Source: Phallusia fumigata
Taxonomy: Eukaryota > Chordata > Ascidiacea > Phlebobranchia > Ascidiidae
Length of the DNA stretch: 64,000 bases
Direction: 5' to 3'
Assembly (NCBI GenBank): GCA_008931825.1
Contig: QXVZ01009335.1
Coordinates: 1-64,000, forward strand
Shown: positions 26,601-37,000 of the stretch, piece after piece
Position numbering within the stretch: position 1 is the stretch's first letter
Layout: each line of letters begins with the position of its first letter
Translations under genes and position numbers: made by a program
The notes under the pieces: model-generated
The model's database searches: none
Told to the model about the DNA's origin: nothing
The model's input: the letters and a program-made list of their open reading frames with translations, nothing else

Positions 26601-27862
26601 GATTCATATGCACTACACTTTCTGCCATCAGAAACAACATTGCCATAAAAATCGTAGGCAAAACCCAATGTAAAAAATAATAGTGAATACATATGTTTTT
26701 TATATTGAGTGATTTGGTGTTAAGATGTTGTTAGCTTTGAGTAACAGATAACCCTTGTTTAATGATTACTGCAGATGAAACATCCCCCAGAGTAAAAAAG
26801 AAGCCAAAAATAATTGAACCTCATCTAGAAAGTCCATCAGCAAGTGTTAATGATATGCCGAACATTTTGGAAGATGTTGGATATGCAATAGCTCCAAAGC
26901 ACAGTGTTATTAGCTTGTCATCATTTGGTGATGCAAGTATAATACCATCAGAACCAGCAGACATTGGAAGACCCAAGTATGCAAACCATTGCAATAGATT
27001 TTAACCCTTGTACAGCGGTAACTTATTGTTGTAAACATGTTTAATGCAGCCATCATGCATCTGTTTGTTTAAGCAGAATAAAAAAATCCCACTGAGTTTT
27101 TGATACCCGATATTAAAAATATTTTACATCATTGGTTTAAACTGCCACGAAATAACTCTTGCTACATGCGAAGAACTTCTTCTAGGCACTTTTTCACCAA
27201 AGATTCAATTTCATTATCTTGCTTCTTTCACAAAAGTAATAGTTCCCTTTTCGATCTGTTACTGCACCACCCTGTCTGACTTCTGTAAACTTATCAAATG
27301 GGACAAATTGGCCAAGGAAAGTGCAAAGATATGTAAAATCAATGGCTATGAACAATTTCATTTTCTGTAAAAATAAAACATAGTTCTTGCATTCCACTGC
27401 AAAGATCCCACTAGTGGTGCATGTACCACATGTTTTGGAACCCCTGCATTACAGCTTAAAATGCAACAAACATATATTTATGTTAGGTCTGTAACCCCAA
27501 ATCCAAACACCAGAGTTGATGGTTTGACTGCAATTGAGCACTTGATTGGACAGCAACGGAATGACCTACTTCAATTTTTTCAGGAGTTTGGATCCCCAGA
27601 TGGTAGGTACAAATATTTTTTTCACAAGTTTATGTCAAAACAAACATATTTTTTAGTTGCACCAGTGCTTGACTCACTTCAGCGCATTCGAGAAGAAAAC
27701 AGCAAGCTAGGAAGCACAATTGACAAACTTGCACACAGGCGTGATCAATTACTGGCATTGAAAGCCAAGCTTTCTATTCCATTTAAAAACACCCATATAT
27801 CTGGTGGCGTTGTGGGCAAACCAGACATAAGAATGGACAACAAACCATTTTCTCAAACTTGA
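23646..27862 (+). CDS. MLLT10/MLLT6: AF10/AF17 family PHD protein, DOT1L cofactor
   Basis: Exons: 23646-23757, 23824-23903, 24182-24236, 24295-24404, 24463-24563, 25294-25423, 25496-25551, 25872-25923, 25981-26155, 26218-26313, 26775-26976, 27487-27602, 27657-27862; phases agree, 496 residues. The first PHD finger begins almost at the start (GGCCVCLDERGWAENP, then CYGIVDVP and PWFCRKC). The extended PHD follows: CDLCPHQDGALK, GWAHVVCALYIPE, MEPIVL, CYIC, CAQ and YCGYC. In AF10 this PHD-zinc knuckle-PHD module reads unmodified H3K27. Middle exons are Ser/Thr- and Lys-rich, with a likely nuclear signal at KKKRPPP. The last two exons encode the octapeptide-motif/leucine zipper (EHLIGQQ, then heptads from LDSLQRIREENSKL to LKAKLSIPF), which binds DOT1L in vertebrates. 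Human AF10 is about twice as long, so the linker is short here. AF10 and AF17 cannot be separated. The donor after 25923 is the unusual GTTGGT. Confidence 0.93.
26355..26645 (+). repeat. R1 repeat copy inside AF10/AF17 intron
   Basis: AAAGGGAACACATTG, a T-rich stretch, then two copies about 159 bp apart of a TGTCCATG..TTTGGCATGAATTG-like unit, with CCCCCAAAAGGGTAAAATATTTCC between. The same layout occurs at 55150-55540. Confidence 0.6.
26977..27486. other. AF10/AF17 intron with hAT-like end
   Basis: A 510-bp intron. Its right part (about 27410-27455), read in reverse, gives CAGGGGTTCCAAAACATGTG, like the CAGGGGT.CC ends of hAT elements. The partner end is not clear and no exon is seen. Confidence 0.4.
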
Positions 27863-27929
27863 ATTTTTTACTTTTTATTGAAGAAAAACTATTTGTATTA
27901 TTTGAACAGGACCGGGTGCTGTTAGCTTA

Positions 27930-27935
27930 AATAAA
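27930..27935 (+). terminator. Poly(A) signal AATAAA of AF10/AF17
   Basis: AATAAA 68 bp after the stop at 27860-27862. A second AATAAA occurs at about 28128. Confidence 0.6.
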
Positions 27936-28332
27936 CAAAAACAGAAATTGTATGTCAGACCTAAACTGTATGAAAGAAATGTGCTCAAGGAGGTGTCACA
28001 TTTATAGTTTGAAGAATTAGATATCATAAGAATTGCTCCTTATTTGTATTTTTTATGCAACTGCCTTGGTACAAGTACCCTTCCTTTTGCCTACTAATCC
28101 ACTTTTTAAAAGTTACCAAATTTTTTTAAATAAACTAAAACAAGTCTTTTTGAAAAGAATGCAAAGGTTTATTACATGTGTATTCAAAAATAGACATATG
28201 AACCAGTGCACCTAAACAGTAAAGTGATGTGCAACAAATACAAAAGTAATTAACTTTTGACCCATTTTTCAAGAAGGTTCTTGTAATTCCACACTGAACT
28301 CTCTGTAACATTTAATTTAGCACTTTAAGGGA

Positions 28333-28806
28333 ATGCTGGAATATACAGTTGTACAAACTACTAACCGTGGTGTCATTAGGGGTAGACTGTGTCCAAATGC
28401 ATTAATGGGAAGTGTGTCTTCTATTTCGACTGCATCAACTACACAGAAGATAAAGCATAAAGTAAAAGGACTACCTATGCATATACATTGTTCGTTTATT
28501 TGGATGGGTGATATTTCTGTGACACTACAGTGTCATGAAACGAAATGGCACAAAGGGATCATGGATGTCATGGTGAGAAATGTGAAAAATGGGGAAGCTT
28601 CTTTCTGGGAAATTGATCTTACTTTTGGGCCGTTTGTGTCACAAGTGGACACAAAAGTCAAAAATAAATATTGGGCTGTGCCAAATTTTTTATGTAGCAA
28701 CTCAGGGGATTTAGCACAAACTGGCAGTGATTTGCATTTTTTTGCAAACACTAAAAATTTTCGAAACTTCAATATATACTGGCATCCTTATGAAAAATTA
28801 GAATAA
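28333..28806 (+). CDS. Orphan 157-aa open frame, unknown
   Basis: An uninterrupted ATG-to-stop frame of 474 bp, unusually long for AT-rich non-coding DNA here. The protein has no clear signal peptide or transmembrane helix and is moderately rich in Trp, Phe and Asn (FWEIDLTFGPFV, FNIYWHPYE near the end). I do not recognise a family. An acceptor-like TTTAATTTAG ends 12 bp before the ATG, so the frame may be a last exon or a spliced-leader-accepting gene. Its stop lies 38 bp from the convergent MSL1 stop. It could be a small intronless gene, a lineage-restricted gene or a chance frame. Confidence 0.45.
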   Translation: MLEYTVVQTTNRGVIRGRLCPNALMGSVSSISTASTTQKIKHKVKGLPMHIHCSFIWMGDISVTLQCHETKWHKGIMDVMVRNVKNGEASFWEIDLTFGPFVSQVDTKVKNKYWAVPNFLCSNSGDLAQTGSDLHFFANTKNFRNFNIYWHPYEKLE

Positions 28807-28844
28807 GTATTGCGATATTTTGTGAAACTACCAATGGAAAAAAA

Positions 28845-31800
28845 CTAACAATCAAGTAAAATTTGGTTCTTACTGTCATATAGAGTTGGTATAAATGTCT
28901 CCAAAATTCCTTCCTCTTGTCGTTCTTGTTTTAGCAATTTTTGTCTTAACTTTTCATTGTAACGAAATTCTCTTATTCTTTGAATATCCCACCTGCATAA
29001 GAAAAATCAAAGCAATCAAATGGAATTGAATTGCTCTTTATTAATCACAAAAAATTACCGCTTTCGTCGTTTTTCTGCAGTTTCAAATTTAATATGTCTT
29101 CGACAATATGCATCATCATCAGTTAGCTATAAAAAAATAAAATATTTTTGTGAGTTTTATTTCTAAGGGAGAGGAAAATATTTTTACCTCAATATCAGTT
29201 GATGATGCATCATTTTCACATTTTACATCACATATTCGCCATGTGGGGACTAAAAAAATATTTTGTTCATTTAATAAACAAATTAGATTAGGCTTAAAAA
29301 CAGTCAACCTTACTATTTAACATTGAACCATCATCACAACAAGCTTCATCATTTGTTGATGGACAGTTAAAAGAAGAAAGACAAAACTGACGATAATACC
29401 GATGATTGGTACGAAGTTCTGGGCAGTCACTTTTACCTTTCAAACAAAGGGATTAGACTTTGCTTTACCATGTTGCCATTCCATATATACTGCAAGACGA
29501 TTTATGATTGCTCGATATTAATCACTACATTATTTTAGATTGGGTCCCAGCATTACCAAATCTTTTTATGACAAAAATGTTCTGCAGGCAGATATGTATG
29601 GGTCCCCACACAAAAAAGTTGTGGATTATGTGTTTTTGTCAAAATTGTAGGGCAGCAGTCTTTGGGGCTAAACATTGCAATCTGTCAAAAGTTCTATCCA
29701 GTTCATACATTGTTTAACAATTTGACCCATTTCAGGGCACTAGTGATAACTCATGGGGCTATTGGGTCAAACACAGAAACGCCACTTGGACATTGTTTAA
29801 TAATTTGAGGGGCTACTAAGACTACTACTGGGACTATTGGGTTAAACACAAGCATTTGAAGCATCATGATGGCATGTTTCACAAACTCACCAAATTTCAT
29901 TAACTTTATAACATTGTTTAATGATGTAGGGGTTGGGCTATAGGGTCAAGCAAACCAAAGAACGAACTACAATTAGCCAACCTAAATGTATTGAAATTTT
30001 ATATAATGGGGTTCTTTACCAGGCATACTCATAACCCTAAGGGGGAAGAGAATGATTTGTTAATTAAACTCAAGCACAATAATTGCTAAAGGGTTGCATG
30101 TCAATCACTAGGGCCTTAGGTCAGCAAGCTGGTGGCGGCTCCACAATTACCACCTAATTTGAGATTCATTTAACTGCTTGCGAAGAAACTTTTTGTATGT
30201 GATGCTCAGACAGTGTCGAAAATCTTGATCACTAAAGAAGGCTAAATGGCAACCAACAAGGCTTTGGATATCACCCAGCTAGTGGCACACACCCACAACT
30301 ACCATCTGTTTATATTAAACTATAACAAGTAGTTCATAATTGATCGATACAATCACTTGTACCCTACATGTACAGAAGCGTTTTGTTTGTGGTGCACCAA
30401 AGAATAAAAAGGTTTACTATTCTACGTAACAATTCAGGTATTGTTAGATAACTTAAAATAATATGTGTCCCTTCAGAAATGAGACCCATAATTATGACAT
30501 TGATCATAAACCTGGTATACCTTTAACATTGGTCATAATGTTAGAAACATTCAGCATGGGCTGATGGGATGGACTTATTGGCCTCTGTCCATCTTTTTTG
30601 GTCTGTGGTGATACCTTGTCAGCATTGTTGCTAATTGACAGCAATCTTGTAATTTCAGTTGCCATTGCAATACAGTGAGGGCATCGGTCACATATTTTGA
30701 ATGCAAATCTTGAATTTTCAGTTTCTGGGCATGTTGAGCTTGGAGATAAAACCTCAGTATTCTTGACAGCAACAATGGGAGATGATAAAATAGATGAAAG
30801 CAACTGATTTTGACAACGTTCAATGAAAGACACCGGAACAGGAAAGCAACTGGGTTCATTGGGTGACTTTAGCGAGGTCAATGTACCATTGGGTGTGCTG
30901 TTAGATTCTTCATGTGGTGCTGAAACGTTGTTGGAATTTGCAGGGGTCGATTTACATCTGTTTTCCAAATCGAAACTTTTATCTTTTTTTGTTTCAGAAA
31001 GTGTAGTTTCCTTTTGAATGCTTGGTTTGGATTCTTGGAAAATAGTTTCATTGGCTACAGTGGAGCCAACATCTAAAGAATCAGTCCTGAAAAATGTGAA
31101 ATATTTTTGTGCACATAGGACCTTATCTGTTACAGGGCTTAAAATGTTTCTAGGCCTACCTTATTCTTTTGCTATCTTTTAAATCATCATCATTATCACA
31201 TGCCTCATTAAGCTTAGACAAAAATGGTTTTGTCTGTCTATTGTTTTTTCTTGACAGAGATATTCTTCTTTCCATTCGCTCAAGTCGGCATTTTAACTGG
31301 ACACAAAAATAATGTTGGTAAGACAGTCACAATTTAGATATGGTCTTAAAAATGAAGTAATATCCCAATTGTATCTGCCAACTAGCTATTGAGCCAACAA
31401 TCATCACCACAGCATTTTTAAGGTCACTACAAAAAATGTTACCGATTGATTTCCAGCTTTAAGTTGCATAATTTCTTTGTCTCGTAACTTTAGGAGATCT
31501 TGTTGACGGCTAATTAAAGACACCTAATAAACAGTACAAAGTAACATATATGAACATAAACATTTGAAAAAAGAAGCATGCAAAACAAAAATTTGGGCTG
31601 CAAAAAGTTGCATAGTTTGTGCACTTACTTGCAACATCATTAGCTCTTTGCACCTTTGTATCTCAATCTCAACATTGTCAATATCATTGCAGACAGTGGC
31701 ATGCATTGGTATGGGTAAATCTGAACTCTTTATTTGTTTAGATACCAATGTTGAGATAGAGCTTGCAACAGCTGTTTCCAATCTACTATCAGTTTGCAAT

Positions 31801-32033
31801 GCTGATTGACTGACTGGCAGTGGCACAGGAACATTATCTTGTGCTTCACAAGGAACTTGCAGAGCATTGACTTGAGTTGAGACATGATTTTCACTCTTGT
31901 TCAATTCTGATGATAGCATAGAGTTTTTTGATTGATTAGTTCCAATTGGAAGAAGGTGCTTGCTTGAAGAAACACTCATCACATGATTACCAGACATTCC
32001 AGCACATATACGTGGCATTGGTTTGGCTGTCAT
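28845..32033 (-). CDS. MSL1: MSL1, scaffold of the MSL histone acetyltransferase complex
   Basis: Exons (reverse): 32033-31629, 31523-31443, 31296-31160, 31086-30521, 29436-29314, 29249-29188, 29126-29059, 28992-28845; phases agree, 529 residues. MSL1 dimerises through an N-terminal coiled coil that binds MSL2 and uses its C-terminal PEHE region to hold the H4K16 acetylase MOF/KAT8 and MSL3. The coiled coil is at about 118-180 and ends in LKCRLERMERRI, close to the vertebrate ERMERR motif. PEHE region: PTWRICDVK at about 438-446, DAYCRRHIKFE, then EKRRKRWDIQRIREFR, nearly identical to vertebrate MSL1. The middle is Ser/Pro-rich. The frame stops about 30 residues after that motif, whereas vertebrate MSL1 goes on for roughly 80. 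A GTAAGA donor 23 bases before the stop could lead to an unseen exon. Start ATG 32033 is used; the codons upstream contain no better ATG. Confidence 0.9.
29437..30520. repeat. MSL1 intron filled with decayed repeat R4
   Basis: This intron contains several diverged blocks of the form ATTGTTTAA.AATTTG..., GGGGCTATTGGGTCAAACACA at about 29700-29960. Related blocks (GGAGCTATTGGGTAAAACA, GGCATTGTTAAAAAATTGACC) occur at 46040-46140 in a cytohesin intron. No coding frame. Confidence 0.5.
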
Positions 32034-34065
32034 GCTACACACTTAGTTAGAAAAGTGGGAGCATTGCACATACCTGCAACACCTTATAACATCTGGCCAA
32101 AGGAAGTCCCCAAAGTAGAAAAATGTTTGCCCAGTTTTAAGTGACACAAGTTCTGGGTAAGTTCGAAAACAATCTCAAATACACAAAACAAATTAACACT
32201 TGACTATAAATTACATGTAATAGCACTGTTTTGTTCCCTAAAATGATGACGAAAGATGATGCATAATTCTGACGAATGATGATGCATAATTCTTTCTGAA
32301 TATTATAACCTTTTTTATTACACAAGCAATAAAACTATTGGTGAGCTGAAAACAGTGCATACTGTTTCGACCTGTAAGGTCTAATCAGTGCAGCAGGTGA
32401 CAGGACATTGGCCATTTAGGACATGACTTAAATTTATTATCAAGTCAACAATCCTGAAGCATATAGGCATTGGTTTTCAAACTTTTTAGGCTTGTGGTAA
32501 TCAACTACTTTTTTCACACTTTTCAGGCTGTATAATAAGTTGTTCAGGAAAGTTGTTTTGCAACTTTAATGTGATGGATGAGACTGCTTTTGGTAACAAA
32601 TAATATATAAATGGCAAACAGTTAAATTTATTCTTCATAACTTACCCACTTACTAACCCTATTCCTATAACATCTAAGGCTTATTGTAGTCCATAACAAT
32701 TAATATTCATAAACGTACATTGCACGAAACGCAATTACCTTAACTTGCTGCAAGAAGTGGTAAAAATCAAAATGCAGTATCATTGACTTTTAACTATCCC
32801 ATTTAATTAATCAGATCTCTTACTGATGGCGTTGATTTTACCACTTGGTTTCAGTAATAAACCCAAAAAATCCATTTTCCAACACTTGTAGGCTTCAGTC
32901 AAGTAAGTTAAATCGCTAATTATTTTAACACCATTGCTCTGTTCAATACCGGACATTTAAGCTTTTCTCATTTTTTTGGAGAAACACAAAATAATTTAAA
33001 ACAGTTATTATAATTTATTGCATTTTGCAGAGTTTCTTCAGATCAACAGAATCCTTCTAGCAAACAAGTGCCTATTTTTAAAAACATTTTAAAAATGTTT
33101 AAATAAACACACAAAAAAGCTTTTAATGATCTGTCCGCCCAGGCGCCCATAGAACTCTGTTTTTAGATTTCTATGGTCCGCCACTGTTTGCGAAGGCACT
33201 ATTATTGCTTATTTTGCTGAACAATATGCAGATAGGCGTTCTTTTTCCGGAACGACTGGCCATACCACATGCTACGTTTAACGCTGTACCAAAATAGAGA
33301 ATAAAACTGCTTAAACATATAGACAACAAAATTTGGGTTTCATCTTCACCTAAATAAATGTTCGCTTATGCTTAAATGCAAATAATATCGAGTTGCTCTT
33401 CAAAACTCAAAAACATTACAATACCACATAAAAAAATATTTTTTGCATAGTTATTGACAACGTTTAGGTATAATTTGGAACCTGTCGAGATGCACGATTT
33501 TGAGTTAACTGCAATTTTTACACAAATTGTTTTTTTTGGCCAGATCTGTCAATGCAAACCACTCCGAATCATATCCAGAATCGGTTTACGTTTTTTGTTG
33601 AAAGCTTTGGTTGGATTAACAGTATAGACAAACTTGGTCAAAGTTTTTCTATGTATGCCATTTAGTGGCGCCATTACGACGTGCGATCACGTTGTCACCT
33701 TATTTCAATTAGGCCATTATAACTCTGTATTTCTGGGTTATAGAGCTTGCTGATGGTCCAGCTCCAATGAAATAGCTTGAATTCATGTAACTGCTAAGCA
33801 AAGAATGTTAGACATATGCATTTACAAAGATAAACATTTCCAGGCATTTCGTTGAGCCGAGCGAAAAAAGTTTCGTATGACGTTGCGTCTACCAATGCGA
33901 ACCTTGCAGAGTTTCAGAACAAAGCAGCAGGCTGGATACAAATTTTTTTTCTGAGTTATTTGGTTGCTGGTATTTACACTGTTGAGTCTTGTTAGCTTAT
34001 ACCTAAGAAACAAAAAGTGTTTTGTATTATCAAGCTTTCGATAAAAGTGTAGTTGAGTGTAGGAA
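32034..34065. other. Intergenic between divergent MSL1 and guanylyl cyclase genes
   Basis: About 2 kb with both promoters. No exon found. A possible hAT-like end (GGTTTTCAAACTTTTTAGGC) lies at about 32471. A palindromic AAACATTTTAAAAATGTTT occurs near 33080-33100. Confidence 0.5.
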
Positions 34066-37000
34066 ATGAAACTTTTGACAGCGCTTTCACTGTTGACAAT
34101 ATTTGAGCAATGCCGAGGTAAAACAAACGTGAATGTGGTTGTTATGGTACCTGGCATCGAAGCGTTAAGTCATGCCACCCGAATGGCAAATAAGCTTGAA
34201 CCGAACGATGGCGAAAACATGGAAGAAAATTGTTTCGTACAGTATCCCTGGTCATACATGTACGTCAAACCAGGTCTGGACATCGCTATGGAAAAGATTC
34301 GTTCGTCGGGTTTGCTCGACCAATATAACTTACGTTTGCACTATCTTACCTCTTCGACCAAATGTGGAAAAACATCACCAAGGTAGGACTGTTCACAAAC
34401 TATTTTTGGTCGAAAACTTTAAGGGGTCTCATTTATAGTAGGTTAAAATATGTTTGGTATTTCGGGACAAAGTTTTGCTCGATTATTTTACCCCCTCAAA
34501 AGTGTTTGTAATATCGCCTGGTCGTTACACACAGACAATCGCAAATCTCATTTATCGAAGCAATGATGAAACATCACGGCATAGAAGCCGTGATAGGACC
34601 TGTCGACACCTACTGCATGTCAAGGGTAGCGTCACTCACAGCACACTGGAACATCATTCACCTTTCACCCGGTTCTTTGTCATACGCGCTACGGGTAAGC
34701 CAACTACAAGTGAAACAACTCACCTCTATGACCCATTTAGATTACTACCTTATAAAAACAACTATTGGAATTTATTTCAACTACCAATATGAATTGAAAT
34801 GTGTGTCGAATAACATTTTACAAAAAAGTATCTTTTGCGCCCATTTTCTAATGTAATGTTGTGGTGATGGAAAACCCGTAGTCGGTTAGTTGATATATAT
34901 TGATGAGGCTATGCGCCCGATGCAGCGGTGCACCGCATTTTAACCATCCCTTTTGTGTATCATTTTATTCCCATGATTTTACCGCCATGAATTTGCAACT
35001 GTTGCCTATCTTTCGTAGCGCGGTGGAAGTGTAGCGCAAACAGGCGCACGTGTAATTTTGTACAATGCAAAACAGTCATGCGATCCTTTTCGCAGGAACG
35101 TTACGACAAACATGAACTCACGCTTAAAACTATGGTGAGGACGGGGCCAGTCGCTTCTCAAGTTGGAAATTGCATGGTCGCCATTATGAACTACTATCAT
35201 TGGAACATCGCTTCAATTCTTTACAATGGCAACGTGATTGACAGGTTTAATGCTTGCTAACATTGAAATAATGGAGAGTTCGGTCAAACCTGGCTTGTTT
35301 TGCAGTAGTCAACATTACTTTCGAGCAGAAGGAATGTACGAATCGCTAAACAGAAACGAAGTCAGCGCCGAAAATTTTAAAGTGGAATGGTTTAAGGATG
35401 GTGATTACGTCGAATATGCATCGATGGCGTATCAACTAATGATGGTATCCAGGGGTAATATTGAATTTTTATCATGATGCCGACCACCACATTGTACCTT
35501 TATGTCACGCTAAATCAAAATCACTCTCAGTTTACGTCATCGACGCGGAACTAGACATTGTTCGGGGTCTTTTGCGACATTTCTCGTGTATCGGAAACAA
35601 ACCGACTGAGTATGCATATATTGTGATCGACCTCGAGGACAGGCTTGGAGCAACTCCGTGGCTGTGGAAAACCGAAAATGGCTCTAAAATACAGGTTGTT
35701 ATTTGTACAAACCCAAAGGTTGAAAGCAATAAAGCGTAACCAAACCAGTTCTTAAGTGTTACAAAAATATGGCGGTTGCGCTGCAGGCTCACGCGCAATG
35801 TAACATAAGTGGCTGCTCAATGGATTAGTGCATATTTCTGCTTCCTCTTATCGTCGACCTTTAGCTAAATCTTACCCTATATATCTTACACCAAAGACAA
35901 TGGATATGGCACCGTATAATTTCCATTTTAAAACAGGACGGCCAGAACTTGTTACATTCCCAAACAACCCCTATGGTTTACAATTACTGTTTGTGTCTTC
36001 AGGATTTGGACGTAAAAAAGAGTCTTGAAGCTACTCTGATTGTCACACTTCCAACGACTAACAAAAAGTCATACAAAATGTTTGCTAAGCAATATCGAAA
36101 ACTTCTTGATCGGTTTCTCAGGTAAATACAGTTTGCAATGCACCTAGCCTATAAGTTGAACCTTTGTATCGGTTGATTTTTTGCCTTTTTTTAGAAAAAT
36201 ATCTCCAAAGTTGCGTCCTCACCCGCAAGATGAGATTTTAACGGAATTACACAACACTAAGCATAATGACTTAAATGTAAGTGTCGTATAAATATCACAT
36301 TACAGTTATTGATATGACGTCATGTTATTTTTAGAAAAATATATTGTTGTAATAAAAATGTTGCTTATAGTTACATCAATAAATTTCCATCAACTGCCTT
36401 AGGAATTTGTTAAATTACGCTCATAAATTAATAAATCTTGTACCTACATCGCGCACAGGATTTAGTTTTTGGTAAATTTTGACAGGAAAATCGTTATCCC
36501 GCCTACTTCTATGACTCTTTGTGGATGCTGGCGAAAGTTTTTGATTCTGCTCTCTCGTCCCAAACGTCAACAGACAAGAACAACAACGCATCATTATTGT
36601 CGCGTAATGGGAAAAATAATAGCCAAAATGTCAATGGACAGAGGTTGATGAGTGACTATATCACCAACAAAAACTTCCAAGGTACATTTGTTAACGATGT
36701 TTAGCAATTGCGAAAAACACTACTGACAAGTGGATACAGTATTGTTGGACAAAGTTAGTCCCTCTGAACGGAAAGCAAAACGTTTCTTTTTGCGTTGCTT
36801 GTCAACATGTGACGGGGCAGAGTTATTACAGCCGACCGATGCCCATTAGCACCGTTCCAGTATGCAACAACATCATAGCTTTAGTTTTGTCAACACTTGC
36901 TACACGGACATGGCGTCTATAGCAGTTACTGGAGCTTGTAGTAAATGAACCATGTTGCACCCGACCTTTTTGCGTCGGAGACATTTTAAAGTCGTCACCG

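Noticed and set aside
28533-28772. 79-codon reverse frame as the missing MSL1 C terminus
   Set aside because: No resemblance to the vertebrate MSL1 tail; it is the antisense of the 157-aa forward frame.
34454-34792. 112-codon forward frame near guanylyl cyclase exon 2
   Set aside because: The receptor reads exon 34535-34694 in a different frame ([12 protein letters not shown]); this one is a shadow.
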